Below are positions 49,801-62,417 of a DNA stretch of 64,000 nt, one piece after another. Origin of the DNA: Bidens hawaiensis (Eukaryota > Streptophyta > Magnoliopsida > Asterales > Asteraceae); contig JAIQDT010003851.1 of the NCBI GenBank assembly GCA_021521415.1, forward strand, positions 1 to 64,000, written 5' to 3'. How positions within the stretch are numbered: the first letter of the stretch is position 1; every line of letters begins with the position of its first letter. Both the position numbers and the translations under genes were made by a program. The notes under the pieces are model-generated. The model made no database searches. It had not been told where the DNA came from and saw only the letters and a list, made by a program, of their open reading frames with translations.

Positions 49801-52054
49801 TCATAATTGATGAGATTGCTTTGAAAAACATAGAATCATATCTATAAAAGAAAACTCCACAAATGGTCCCTGTGGTTTGACCATTTCGCTGTGTTCCCGA
49901 GTTCATGTATTGATGGATGAGAAATGAAATGAATGGAAAGAAAAAAATTGTTGTTTTCCAGAGGTTTTTTTTAAAGAAAGAAAATTAGAGAAAATTGTGT
50001 TCCTGGGATTCATTAAACGAAAGAAAATAAAATAGATGGAAAGAAAATAAGGAGAAATAAAGAGTAAGTCGGATGGAAATGTATTCTTTCCAATTTGGAA
50101 AGAAATGGAAAGAAAGGAAAGAGAAAAGGGGAAAGAAAATTAAAAGAAAAATTTGCCTTTCTTTTATTTTCTCTTATTTAATTGAACTCGGGAACAGTAA
50201 TCCTCACTGTTAATCCCAGTTAGTTTTAAGCGGAAAAATGATGTCATGTGCCATTCATGTTTGAGTAATTGTGTTTTTTCAAATAATAAAAAATCTCTCA
50301 AACTCCAGAGCTACTGGTGTCGACTTCATCACCTTCGATTTTTAAACCGAATGATTTTATTAGGTGTCAAATAAAATGAGATTAACCATTAAACCCCACG
50401 TGAAAGACTATTTAATTAAGGTATCACAAATGTTTGGACTAACCTTGCAATTTTCAAAATATGGAGACCAAACTCGCAATTTGGTCAACCACATAGACCA
50501 TTTGTGCAACTTTCTCTATATGTAATTTGTGAAATTTAAAATAGAAAGTAAAACCTGCCAATTTGTGTCATGAGGATAACTTGTTCCAAGATGTGCATTC
50601 ATGGAGTCGATGATTTCAGTCTTGCAAATGCAATATTTACAAAACCAACCTTGGTCTCCTGGTGGGACTGATTAAGAATATAAATAGCATTTCAGTTAAG
50701 TTTCAACAAAAAGAATCAAAATTTGATTACTTGCATAAACTGGATATATGATAAGATTCAAAAAGAGCTTACTGTTTTCAGTTAAAAGTGGAGGGTCGAT
50801 GCACATTTGATGAAACGCGCAATTGCAAGTCCCGTCACACAGTATAATGTCATTATCAACATATGCTTCCCTAAGTTTACACTTAGCACAATGTATCTAA
50901 ATAGAATAAACAAAAAACCAAATTTTTATTATAGTTGTATTATACAGCAATAGGGACTTGTAATTACCTGTAGTGGAACTGGATACATACATTATCATGA
51001 TGCACAGATCCATCTGGAGCTATTACAGATTCATCTATGCGTCCATCTGAGCTAAGTAAATCAAGCTGGCGTAAGGCGTCACGAAGTCCAAGTTTACATT
51101 TCAGTATCTGCTTCTTGGCTCTTTGAAGTTCTCTTTCTGGCTTAATCTTTTCTCGACTGAATATAGTAACAAAAGTTAGTGCAACAATAAGATAATCCCG
51201 AGTTAAAGATATAACATAAAACAATGGCCTTATAACTCAATAAGCTACATTTTCACCAAATGTGTGTACTCTGTACTTGGTCAATGCAAATACAGATAAG
51301 TGATAGAGAAATCTAGAACACCATCAACAAAAAATTACTTCTTATTGCACGAAAATAGCAAGACACTAGTTTTGAAAAACATATTTGTTTGTCATATTTA
51401 AGATCAAAGTGACAATAGAGTATTTAGAATTCTTGTAAAAGTATCATTAGCAGGTAATTTACATCTTAAGGATGTACAACCCTCATGTTCATGCTGTGTG
51501 CAACATTTACTTAACTTGGGAGAATGAAGTAAAGTTGTCCTCACACTTATTTTCATAAGTTAATAAGTATACTGTTTCACTTTTACTCTTAAAGCAAGAA
51601 ATCTTCATATAATAGTGAAAGAAAGATGTAAAAATGGTGAATACCTTTGACCTTTCCAGCCTTCAGTTGAGTAAGCATCTAGAAGGTTCTGTTCAATTTT
51701 CATTCTGATGAGAAGGTTCTTCGTTCGCCTTTGCAACTTGGCAGCTTCATCAACCTCGACTTTTTCGTTTGTTCTTTTTCTCTTTCGACCCCTCTTACAC
51801 TTCTCAGAAGTGAAATCCCCCTTCTGATTTTGGTAATTCACTAAAGACGGATTACCCGAGAAATGGTCAAAGTCTTTGTTTTTGCTGTTGGTTAAAATGT
51901 CCATATACTTTTTCTTAGATATTTGAGAAGTTCGTCTGTTCCCATGAGATTTTAGTTTTCTTGATCTCTTTGTACATGATTTCATTGTGATGCTCGTTGA
52001 CTGCAGCGATTTACCAATATTATTCTGCGTCTCTTCCATCCCTGATTCAGTCAT
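46809..52054 (-). CDS. HAT3.1: PHD-finger homeodomain protein, HAT3.1/PRH type
   Basis: Ten minus-strand coding exons with GT-AG borders and continuous phase: 52054-51645, 51156-50991, 50896-50773, 50667-50555, 49763-49410, 49331-49095, 48145-48056, 47768-47718, 47627-47373 and 47108-46809; 699 residues (Arabidopsis HAT3.1 is about 720). A basic N-terminus (KRGRKRKR) is followed by a PHD finger at about residues 193-245: [17 protein letters not shown] and WFCKYC supply the C4HC3 ligands. An acidic Asp/Ser-rich segment comes next (about 272-389). The homeodomain at about 455-515 ([20 protein letters not shown], then the helix-3 core [10 protein letters not shown]) is split over three exons. 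A C-terminal coiled coil follows ([18 protein letters not shown]). Family role: nuclear DNA- and chromatin-binding regulators; parsley PRH was found through binding a pathogenesis-related promoter. The exact target here is unknown. Introns carry several small transposons, listed separately. ATG 52054 is 22 nt into the second exon. Confidence 0.93.
48213..48728. mobile_element. TIR element in HAT3.1-like intron
   Basis: GTAAACAAACTGAAC at 48213 and its near-inverted GTTCAGTTCGTTTAC ending 48728 enclose 516 bp full of GAACGAACATG-like words, within the intron 48146-49094. No matching target duplication. A related but less complete stretch is at 43690-43890. Confidence 0.55.
48819..48860 (+). 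pseudogene. Tiny RT-family tail remnant in a HAT3.1-like intron
   Basis: The translation [14 protein letters not shown] matches the terminal residues of the pseudogene at 6690-7096 (KGVAVQLVARHL) and the DNA matches closely too. It is a few dozen bases only, opposite to the host gene's strand. Confidence 0.5.
49850..50514. mobile_element. MULE-like MITE with a second TIR element nested inside
   Basis: The outer ends GAAAACTCCACAAATGG (49850) and their loose inverted copy (CCATTTGTGCAACTTTC to 50514) share the CTGTGGTTTG core with the other MULE-like elements here. Flanks TCTATAAAA and TCTATATGT agree at 6 of 9. Nested inside, TGTTCCCGAGTTCA (49892) and its perfect complement (50183-50196) bound a 305-bp GAAAG-rich element. 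Both lie in the intron 49764-50554 of the HAT3.1-like gene. Confidence 0.6.
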
Positions 52055-52344
52055 GTTTGCTTATCTATCTATCAAACTAAGAAACAAGAAAACGGTAAGT
52101 TGGCCAAATGCAAAGTAATCATTCTGAAATAAATATACAAACTCAACTCAATCAGCATGACATTAAGAGTTCCATTGATAACAACTAATATTAGATTATT
52201 TTCCCAAAATTTTAGAAAAATATTGACTTTCATGAGGCTTATTAAAACATAAATATAAAGATAAATCATATACCATACAAACCTATGTGATGTTGTGCAA
52301 AATAAGATGCCATTAACATACAATCTGAATCACAAATCCACATG

Positions 52345-52640
52345 GTATTACCATAGTTCTCAAAGGGCACAAAGGGTGAGCAGCCTTGGGCCTAAGCGCA
52401 AGGCGCTAAAAAGCAAGGGCCCGAGATAAGCAAGACGCATAGCATAAACATACAATTTTTTAGGTTTTCAGCCACGTTTTAGGCTTTTTAAGAATATTTA
52501 GGATGTTTCCGTGCTATTTTTGGATGTTTTAGACCAATTTGGAGAAATTACCAGAATTTTCAACAGTTGCCAGGATCTCACCAGAATCTGACCAAAATCT
52601 AGCTAAAATCTCGCCCGAAGGTCACCGGATCGCCTAGATA
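52345..52640. repeat. MITE-like sequence in the 5' UTR intron
   Basis: ACCATAGTTCTCAAAGGG at 52352 followed by AAGCGCAAGGCGCTAAAAAG resembles the left end of the MITE at 45431 (CCATAGTTATCAAATGCG). The matching right end is not recognisable, so this is a partial or divergent copy. Confidence 0.35.
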
Positions 52641-53154
52641 TGTGCCTGAAGGGCTTATGAAATCATATTGTATTTACAGAAAAACGAAACCCTAGACAAC
52701 GATCAAAGCCAGTAAACTAAACTAAACCCTAACTTGAACTTAAAAGTCTTATACTAGAGATGAATCGCAATCAATCATAAGTTACATTCACACATTGTTC
52801 TTGCCAAGCAAGAGTGAGCCAATTTTCGGTGTGTTCCATAAGGTAGTAGGAAAACACCACAGCATTACAATCATCCATCCATCCATCAGTTCAATTAATA
52901 ATAATAATAATAATAATGCATTATTAGAGTAACCTAACCAACAGCAAAATTAGGGATCAACAACTAGAAAACAGAAAAAAAGTAGGTAGCTAGGGCAAAT
53001 AATAAATAAACTTCAATCAACAAAACCTAATAATAATAATAATAATAATAATAACAATCAATTGGTAAGAAGCACGTGATGATCTAATTCAGTAATCAGA
53101 AACATGAATCTGTAATTAACAAGCGATAATTAAATAAAAAGTTGGATAAGCAAC

Positions 53155-53407
53155 CTGATTGATTAATTACAACGGTGATATGGAGTAGGCAAATGCACTC
53201 GAATACGAGCACATCGCAAATGGAGTGAATTTGAAACTGGAAGTCAGATTTGTGAGTGATTGTGAATTTAGGTCAGTTAACTTCCACGGTTGAGCTAACG
53301 GTCGGGTCGGGTCGGGAAGGTGAGTCAATGGGTGGGTGATAGGTTTTAACACGGAGGAGGTTGACTTCTCATCTCATCTCATCTCTCAACTTACCTTGCT
53401 TTTTATA
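53155..53407 (-). promoter_or_regulatory. HAT3.1-like promoter TATA box and 5' UTR exon
   Basis: Minus-strand TATAAAA at 53407-53401 would start transcription near 53375. A leader exon then ends at a good donor (CAG|GTTGC) at 53155, and the acceptor TTCTTAG before 52076 joins it to the ATG-containing exon. The leader intron is about 1.08 kb. A TCATC repeat near the start is typical of plant 5' UTRs. Confidence 0.55.
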
Positions 53408-54535
53408 GGAAGGACCACCTCCACTCCACCTCTTGTTAAAATATTATATTTACTTTTATTTTTTATATCTTCAAATGTGACACCCCCTTTCTTTCTTCAA
53501 CGGTAAACAAAAGCAAATTCGTTAGTCTCAAAATTCTGCACTCGATTTGTAGAGTTTCATTACGGTGCTTATGGAATGTGCAGAATGATATGGTGTTTAA
53601 CAGGCTGGCGGTAACGTGGAAACTGGAAAGTGTGGTGGGGATGTTAAAACACCTGGTTATTTTTTAGATAGAAATAGATTTGGTGAAGCTTCTTGTCGTG
53701 AAAGAATTGGTATAGATTTAATGTGTAACTAGTTCTATTTATTGTGAAACTAAATTACAAAATAAGTCCAAAAGGTTATATATATTTGTTATTGGTTTTT
53801 CATAAATTAAGCGTAATCGAAATGTCTTCTCTAACGTAATTTTATACAGAAAATCAATTAGTTTGTATGCTTAAGTTGGAAATGTAACAAGTTAAGTTTT
53901 ACATCAATCGACTCGTATCCTTCTTATGACCAAAAGCCCAAAAAAATCAGTTTGAAATTCTGAAAAAAAAAAACTTAACACCGTTAAGTTTTTTTTAATG
54001 AGTTACCACTGAAAGCCGATTATTTAAATTTAAGACATGCAGCGGGAATAAACTCACTTGAGATTATTATTAGCCAATAGTACTTAGATCGGATTATTAA
54101 AATCAATTTTGCCTTTTTTTAGTAAAGATAAGGTATATTTTTTGTAGCTAATATAGAAAATCGAACTCCAAAATCGATTGTTTGTAATAGATGTAAAGCG
54201 CGCTTATGTTCTCTTAATCGTATGCAAGCATATATCATCATCAACATCGTACTCAGTATATCTCATCAATAACAAAGCTATGGTAGGGTATGAGGTGGGT
54301 AAGATGTAGACAGCCTTACCTCTACCCATGGGGTAGGGAAACTGCTTCCGGTGAGACCCTCGGCTCGAGTATGCAAGTATATATGATTAGCATATAAGTA
54401 CATGTCGTAATTTTTACTTTTACAACTTAATATGAATCAAATACGGTTAGTCGATGACAATTCCTCCATAGATTGATGGTATTGGTACCACCTTTCACAC
54501 TACTTGTTTTAAGTTGACCAATGTTAGTCTGTTCA

Positions 54536-54581
<46 letters not shown>

Positions 54582-55495
54582 CTTAGCTCCATTAAGTTTT
54601 TCCGAATTTCAAATTGATGTTATAGGGTTTTTAATCAGAGTAATGATACGATTCGATTGATGTAAAACTTATCTCGTAGTATTGCTCCAAACGACTTAAT
54701 TTTTATTAGTTGAAGTTTAAACTAAAAGCAAACATATTTTCGAATCCCTCAATGCATTCAACAACGCTCATAGTGTTCTTTGTTTAAACCTGAAAGTACT
54801 CGGACGAAACACAAGTTTGCATTTTGGGTTAAAAAAACCTCGTCTCGCAACACGTCAAATAAACTAGGAGTGTGCACGGTTGATTCGGTTCGGTTTTGAG
54901 ATAAACCGAATCAAAATCCAAAGTTTTGGCTTTTGAGTTTTTAAAAATCGTTCGATATCTGTTTTTAAGTTTTTGATATTTGGACTTTATATTTTAAGGG
55001 GTGGAATTGATAAAAGATAATGAATAGGTTTTGTTATAATATAACAAGAACACAAGATTGGTGTTAACATTTAAAGATCTTTATAAATGTATACATGAGG
55101 TGCATTGTTCATAAGTTTGGCAAATGACTTATCCACTTAGTTGGTAGATATAGATGGTAAATCTTGATATTTAAGAATAAATATTCATAACACATGCCTA
55201 AGTTTTTTTGGTTAGCTTATAGTTTATTTGATTATTGTAAACTTAGCTTAAAAAAATGAGTTAAACTATATATTAAGTTATTATAAATTACTTAAAATTC
55301 AAAATAAATAATGAAAATCTATAATTATGTTGCGATTTTTTGTTTTAATTGCATGCAAAACCAAAACCAAAAAAAAAAGTTTGGTTATTATAAAAAACAT
55401 AAAAATAAATCATCAGTTTCTTGTTTCGGTTCAATTATATAGGATTGGACTTTCGGTAATTTTGGATACGAGCCGGTTTTTTCGGTTTCATGAGC
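53408..55495. other. Intergenic DNA with SINE-like piece and microsatellite
   Basis: No gene seen. At about 54280-54370 GGTAAGATGTAGACAGCC, CTTACCTCTACCC and a final CCCTCGGCTCGAG form a sequence common as a dispersed repeat in plant genomes, perhaps SINE-derived (weak). An (AAT)n run lies at about 54537-54579; others are at 52897-52917 and 53028-53054. Confidence 0.45.
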
Positions 55496-57320
55496 TGATG
55501 TGCATGTGCGTGTGGTTGTAAAAATAGAAAAGAGGGGTTTTAGCCTTTGCACAAGATCGTGTTTTAAATTTATAAAATTAATTTCTAATAATACCAAATA
55601 CACACAAAATAGGCAAGTGTACCTATCGTATATGTAGAATAGTATTGGTAAGAACCAAGCATCGATCCGTGTACACAAATGTTTCCAATACTGAATCTTC
55701 ATTTTAGTTTAATCGGAGAGTTTTAATCATTTTGGAGTTGATTTTTAAACTTTTTATAAAATAGAAATACTTATATATATATAATATATAGGTGACAAGA
55801 AGAGAAATTCTAAATGAGTAAATCAATTATATGAAGGTTGCCGTCTAAGATTAAGAATCCACTCTATTCTTCCTTGATGATTATTAAGTAAACATGTGAT
55901 AAACTTGCCTTAATAATATATTATAGAATAGTCCCTCATTTCTAAGTGAACAGATTCTATTACATAAAAGAAAGTAGCATACGTATTTTCAAGTCCATCC
56001 TTGCTTAATCTCATACTACCACTAGAATGTCATTTTAAGTAGACAAGTAGTTTGGTAAAGTACAAAGATTAGGATTAACTTCGATTTATCAAATACTAAT
56101 CTTAACAACTTCGGGTGATTGTAGCAAACTCACACAACCTGCCTTTAGTTGATTTAATTAGGTTATAGTTACACATTCCATTAACATATGATTTGTTTAA
56201 CTAGCATGATAACCTAAGCAACAGTGTTAACAATGTTATTTTAGAATTTTTAAAACTAGAGAAATAGATCATAACTTATATCTCATCATTTCTAAGTACA
56301 ATATAAGGATCCATGTTTTATCTTAAATAAGTTATCAAGGTAAACTTTTTACCATTTCTAGTCTCCAAGAACATGAGTGAACATGAATGATTATTAGTCA
56401 TCAACCTTGATGTATTGAGTTAAAGTGATAAAACATTTCTTCATCAAAGAATAACTGCAAAATAACCATGTACTTTACCAAACTAAATCACATGTTTAAC
56501 ACAATCATCAAGTAAAATAAAGCTTCTTCATAGATTTTAGATGGTAAATGGAGTGTAGCTCATAATGAGCATGGTTATGAACATCAAAAGAGATGAAAAT
56601 AACAAACACATGATCAAACTAGAACAATACAACCAAATGTTGGATGAATCTTCCCTCTTCAATGGTGATGGATGATGATGAGGATGATGGTAACCTCCAA
56701 GCCTTCAAACTCTTCACAAGATCTTCAATATGAGTGTGTGAGTGTTTTTATAAGAGAAACCTATATGGAACTTTTCTTCAAGCACACTTGATAAATGCAA
56801 CATGATCCTCTATTTATAGGCAGTTTGAAGAGGCAAACACGGCCCCGTGTTACATGAGGCACGCCCCCGTGTCTACGTGTCCAATCACATTAATGCTTTG
56901 TCAGATCGTACATAGTGACTCAGCACGGGGGCGTGCTTCTTGAGGCAGGACCCCGTGCATTTGGTGATCTGTTATATTTCTTTTATCTTTTCTAAAGGTG
57001 ACCACGGCCTCATGCTTCCTGAGGCACGACCCCGTGCCTAAGTGCCCAGTATTTTTGTCTTTTCTTGCAGATTTTTGTCTTTTCTTGCATAGGGAAGCAT
57101 GGGGACGTGCCCAGGGGGCAAGGGGGGCATGTTCAGGTGTTTTCTTGGGTTTTCTTTCATTTTTCTTTGGCGTTTCGCTTGTTTCTTCGTTTAAGGCTTG
57201 GGTTTACCTGAAAATACTTTTTAATAAGATAAGTAACTATTTGAGCTACATTATTTGATAGAAGTTGCAGTTTTTAGAGATTATTTGATGCTAAAAAGAT
57301 GTATATTTTTATATACATCA
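55496..57320 (-). repeat. 3' LTR of an Athila-type Ty3 element
   Basis: The minus-strand LTR begins TGATGTATAT at 57320 and ends GCACATCA at 55496 (5-bp TGATG/CATCA ends). Immediately upstream on the minus strand, TTCAAGTGTGGAGATTTT is the purine-rich primer typical of Athila elements, preceded by the familiar TTGAGGACAAGCAATG. TATAAATA at 56818-56811 (minus) gives the promoter. Three GC-rich paired CACGGCCCCGTG-type motifs occur between 56838 and 57045. Confidence 0.78.
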
Positions 57321-57908
57321 AAAATCTCCACACTTGAACATTGCTTGTCCTCAAGCAAACTATTTATAAATATTCTCTAAATATAGAAAGTTAGGACCAT
57401 AGCTTAACATCCCCAAAAGTGTTCCAAGATAATGGGAACAAACTAACCAACTTTAAATCATAAGAATGTATGTAGTGATATATAAAAAGATGATTTGTTT
57501 TTATGAGTTTCCGTTTATGCAAAACGTCACGTTCTCACAATGTTCACTCACACTCGATTTTATATCTGATCATACCTGTGATGTATGTATGTGAAAACTC
57601 TTAGCCAAAATGTAATCTGTGATAAATAAGCTTGTAAAAAGTTCAAATCTCCTCCTTTGTGAAGGGTTGCATAGATCAGAAGGTAATCTCAGATGGTTTT
57701 GCGAGCAACGATTTGGTATTTTTTTGGTGGTTCAAGGGTTTAGGTTAATAAGGATGGTAAATGCAACTTCTGCTGATTGTCGGGAGTCTTTAAGATGTCT
57801 TCAATGGTTAGTTCCTTTCTCTCGACTGTTTTTTTTAAACAAACCTAGTAACTCTTTTAAGGTCAAAACGTCAAAACCAGTTTTATCGAGGATGTGGATC
57901 AGTTCTAC

Positions 57909-58260
57909 CTAAATCCTACTCTGAACATAACTCTCAACTCTAATGGATCGTTCGGCTTTGAGCCTAATAGCCCCCACTCTCATTAGTTCGGTATATTCAT
58001 GTTGAAACTGAGTTTGACTTTTTCTACATCTTCCTTCGTGGGACCAGTTTTCGCATCCTAAGCATCGTTCGTATCTTTTTGCTCTTCTTTTCATTGCACT
58101 TTTGGAAACTCTACAAAATGGTGGCCTTTGTTCGTCTTGGCGCCCCTTTTTACTCACCTCATTGCTAAAGAGAAAGATTCTCTCTCTAAGTTCTAGAGTC
58201 AACCTAGGTTTTGCGAAATGTATGTAGCAAAGGAAATTGAAATCGAAAGAATGCTACAAG
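57909..58260 (-). CDS. Unknown Athila-internal ORF with a zinc-knuckle-like CLGC...H...C
   Basis: Minus-strand open frame of about 110 codons ending near 57909; no ATG start is seen, so it may be an exon or a relic. It is basic and includes VSKSAMKRRAKRYERCLGCE followed by NWSHEGRC, spacing C-x2-C-x4-H-x3-C, one residue short of the classic CCHC box. It sits between the 3' LTR and the env-like region of the Athila-type element. I do not recognise a named family. Roles such as nucleic-acid binding are only a guess from the motif and charge. Confidence 0.4.
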
Positions 58261-58979
58261 TTATTTAGGGTCTGCCGGTAAAAGACCAGTGTTGTATTTT
58301 ACCGGTGAGAGGGATAAAGTGGTTAGGTTTTTGGGTTTTGTAATTTGGAGAATGGTTTGAGGGAATTGTGATAATATTACCTTCTTTCTTATACAACGCT
58401 TTGTGCGGTCTTGAAATGGACATTTGCCACAAGTTCTATATCACACGAAACATATGACTCACTCAAAGCTTCCGAAAAAAATATTTATATGGCATGAGGT
58501 TTATCTCACAGTAACGGAAGAATTGGGTATAAACGCCATATTTTGCATAAATTTCTTCTCAGTATTACAAAACTTATTTTTACTTTTTCACTTTTAGTTT
58601 ATAGTAGATTTTTTTTAGTTGGTTATTTGCAAAAACTTTTCTTGGATATGCTTTTGATTTTGTCAAAAATTGGTCTTTGTTTGCTACAAAAAATTTGTTA
58701 TTAGAGAAGTTTATAGTTGGTTGAGCAAGCAATTGGTCAAGTAATTCCTCTCCCTACACTTGAATCTCACATTGTCCTCAATGTAAAAAGATTCATAAAA
58801 AAAATTTATATGAAGTATGGTGGGTAAAGTGGAAAGGAACTTTCCTACGGGCTAACGAAATTTCGACAAAACGTCCCCTATTTTTTGTCCGTTTTCCTAT
58901 AGTGTACCTAAATAATAAAACTGCAAACAACCAAAGCATAATACTACTGAAAATTGGGTATGAAATCATCTATACCCTG

Positions 58980-60237
58980 CCCACACGGGCTAATTAAGTT
59001 CCTACAAAATGTCTTGGCACCACGGCCATAATAAGTATCAAACAAACCAACAACAAAATAGAAATTGTCTTAAACAAGCATAATAATAATGTCAGATGAT
59101 ACTACTGCCCATACCCATACCTGACCTACCATCGCCGCTGCTCGTCAGTTACTCGTGTAATCCGGGTCAAAGGGTCCCCACTGCCTGTCTATGCGGTCAC
59201 TCAAACGATTAGTCCCCCGCCTCGTCTCTGCGTATTCTGCGGCTCGCCGTGCGTTCGAGTCAGCATTTGTCCTGATAACCTGTCAAAAGAGGCGGTGGTG
59301 TGAGTCTGGAACTGGTCAATGAGCCCATATAGGCCCTTAAAAGAGTATTGGCTATGGTATGACGATATGGGCTCGGCCCCTGATGATGAGGGGTCGCCCT
59401 GCTGAGAGTAAATGTGGCGACGGGTCTAACGTGGTGGTGATCCTGTTCTCCTCTCAGGTATGTCCTAGATAGTCATATCAGCAGGGTCCTCATGATCCCA
59501 AATCTGGTTGAGGGCATCCTGAAACCTCCATTGTGCTGGGTTTCCGCCAATCTGCTGGACCATTTGCATGCTGATACAGAAGTTGAGATCAAGTGCGATC
59601 GGGTTCGAGCTTCATGTACCTTCTATGTCTACACCATAAGCTTTGTAAATCTTGTAAATTCACGCACCACCAAAGATCGGGGTATTTGGGCTTCTTGAAT
59701 GTGCATTGGTTTCGAATAGTTGACAGAACAGGTTTGTGATGTAAAGTACCTCGTTCTTGATGCAATAAAGGGCCCACAAATCCCTCAAGTTCACGACCCC
59801 CTCGCTCTGACCACATGCAGTGACTGTGTGGCTCAGCAATCAGTGAATGTATCTCATCAGTGAGTCACGTAAGGTGGTGCTTTTGGTTCTGCTCGCACAG
59901 TAGCTTTCTCCCCTAAAACTCAACTGCTCCCATGCTTCCAATTTGGTGTCACCTGGTTCTCCTGACTCATCAGCATCTTCATCTGCAAAAGTGGTCATGG
60001 AATCGTACCAAATGGGCCTGTCGGTTTCATCGCTTGTATAAATACCCCACACCTAAACTCAACAGCGTCTCCATCCCACATATACAAGCCTTTTGTCTTT
60101 ATAGAGAATGAGGCCAAAAATTCTTTAGTTAATTCAGTCACTGCTTTCCCTTTTGATTTAGAACACGCGTCCACGGCCCTTTGACAAGCCCCTTTTATCT
60201 TCCCCATTGGTTTACTTTCTTTAAAGTTTCCTTGCAA
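58980..60237 (-). pseudogene. Env-like (Athila ORF2-type) remnant
   Basis: Minus-strand blocks: VTELTKEFLASFSIKTKG and DAVEFRCGVF (60140-60040), SRTKSTTLRDSLMRYIH (about 59900-59850), RGTLHHKPVLSTI (about 59740), and near 59390-59260 a tail with Ser/Gln-rich residues. The order (an F-L-SSF domain, then the RD-L-RYIH motif, then a variable tail) is that of the envelope-like ORF between pol and the 3' LTR in Athila elements. Stops and shifts separate the blocks, so it is inactive. The function of these plant env-like proteins is not established. Confidence 0.62.
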
Positions 60238-61337
60238 GCATAGAAGTTTGGTTCCGGAAGCTGATTGTTAAGGTAGCCCATTATTTGTCGGGCGCGTTCA
60301 TCTCTTTCTGTATCCTCGTGAAAGATTAAGAAAGCATGCTCATCGCCCACATATTCAGTCATCTGCAATTTTAGAACTAGATTAGTTGAATATTCTCAAA
60401 ATTTTCTGAAAACGTGGAACAGAGGGCCAAGCACGGCCCCGTGCCTCTAGAGGCACGACCCTATGCTGGTGTTGTTTTGCCAGTTTTGACCATTCTCACT
60501 GATTTTGACTTTTTGTTGACCTATGGTTAACCACGGGGCGTGTTTTGCCAAACACAGCCTGTGTTTTTAATCCTAATTATGCAAATGTCAAGATTCGAAC
60601 TTGCGATTAACCTAGTTCTCTAAGAAATATTATCCGGGTTTGATTGTATTGTATGGATCATCCAAGACCCGAACCCGAATGATTTTTCTTACAAACTCCC
60701 ACAAACCTAAGTGCAAATCTATTTATCAAAACCCGAGATTTCAACAATTTACCCATCTATTTTCTGGGTTTTAGCCCGATTATCATCAATTGGTAACATT
60801 TGGGATTTATTTTAACCCGAAAATGATGAATTTGATCAATAGAATTATCAAATTGACATACCTCTTATTGGAAATCTAAGATTTGAAGTGGAGACTTGGA
60901 TATTAGGTTAGGGGCGCCGATTTTCGAAAGTAGGCGGAGTGTTTTAGGGTTAAGTTATGAGGAATATGATATTTTAATTAAAATCCCGTAACTGCATTGT
61001 AGAGTGGGGCACGGTCTCGTGCTGCATGTAGCAGTCAGGTTCCTTTTTATTTGTTTATTTAATGAGTTGGTTTGATTTAACTGATTCTTTGAGGATTATA
61101 AGGTTACAGTAAAATAAAAAGTCCTAATAGATTTCATTAACTCTTAAACATTACAAGGAAAATTAAACGGCATGAACCGAGAAACACGAAACTAGCTTAA
61201 ACAAGAGTAAATCCTAACAAGACAAGATAAGGCTTATTCCACTGACGACCACCATTCCCGAACAAGTCCTGAATGTGTGGTGGGGCTCTCTTAGCTTCCA
61301 AGAGCTTGGAAAGCTTTTTGTCGAGCTTTCCAATTTC

Positions 61338-61640
61338 TCAGTTAAGGAAGTTGAGCTTGAAATCCACATCTTTGTTGTGGCTATCAACAACATGGAAATT
61401 CTCGAACCTTAGCAGTTCAACCTTGTTTGTCAACTCGATCAAGAGAGCTTCAGTTTGGATGTTACTTTCGACTTGGTCTCTTATAATCCTTTGAAGCCTA
61501 ATGATTTCTCCCTCAAGGTGTGAGGAAGAATCACCATTCTTGCATTTATTCACTGGTTTCCACTCCATTCTTTTTTTTTTCCATTTTAGTAATTTTTAGT
61601 TTGGTATAAATGGGATGGTGAGATTTGCATGCATTATATA
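61338..61640 (-). CDS. Small promoter-plus-coiled-coil module 1 in the Athila element
   Basis: Minus-strand TATATAAT at 61640-61633, then ATG at 61568 and a 76-codon ORF: MEWKPVNKCKNGDSSSHLEG followed by a heptad-like IIRLQRIIRDQVESNIQTEA and LLIELTNKVELL. The frame can be followed past the stop (61338) to about 61273 as KLDKKLSKLLEAKRAPP. A CACGGCCCCGTG-type motif lies just upstream (about 61655). Not a family I recognise. Confidence 0.45.
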
Positions 61641-62003
61641 GAGACTGGAATGTCGAACACGGCCCCGTGCTTGGTGAAGCACATCCTCGTGCCTCTAGGA
61701 GAATAAATGTCTCTGATTAAGAGAAATGTATGGAGTCAGCGCGTATCATCCTGAAGATTCTAAGGTGACCACGACCCCGTGTAAGATGAAGCATGGCCCG
61801 TGTTTTTTGTCACTGAAATATTTTCTTTGATTTTTCAGCAAAACGCGAGAACATGAATTTTCGGAATGGTGTTTAAGATATTATTTGAGCATTTTGATTG
61901 TCCTAAAATTATTTATCATTAATTAAAAGATTCATAAACACAAGTTTGGGATAAGCCTGATTTTCCTAAAACATGAAATTAAATCGGGTTAAGCCCGAAA
62001 GTC

Positions 62004-62417
62004 CTAAACTTTGTGCCTATTGCACTTGGTTACACATGAAAACATAAGGAAAATGTCTCTAAATTCCACCGGAAGGTTCTCCTCCATCGAATGACCCGGG
62101 TGGAGGAAAGTACGTGAAACGGAGGACTTGAAATTGAACTTGTTCGTTGATGTCCCGAAGTTCAGTTTCATGCTTTCCATCGACTCGGTGAGTTGTATGA
62201 GGCGCATCTATGCAAGGAGATTCATTTCGGTGAGTTTCTTAACGAGCTCTTGAAGTTCATGAGTAGCTCAGTTTTGGAAATGTATTGGGTTTTGTTTCTC
62301 GGTTAACGGGGAACGAGAATTTCGTTATTCGTCTCAGTAGGAATTTTGATTTCTCAGGGGAGAGTGTTTGTGTTTGGTTTTGTGCAAGAAATGCATTGGC
62401 AAGAGGTGAAATTTATA
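62004..62417 (-). pseudogene. Small promoter-plus-coiled-coil module 2 in the Athila element
   Basis: Minus-strand TATAAAT at 62417-62411, then a leader of about 150 nt and a coiled-coil-like frame ELQELVKKLTEMNLL, a TAG, MRLIQLTESMESMKLNFGTS to a stop at 62004. The layout parallels module 1 (TATA, leader, short helical ORF, upstream CACGACCCCGTG motif at about 62435), so the two may be duplicates that have diverged. The stop suggests decay. Confidence 0.4.
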
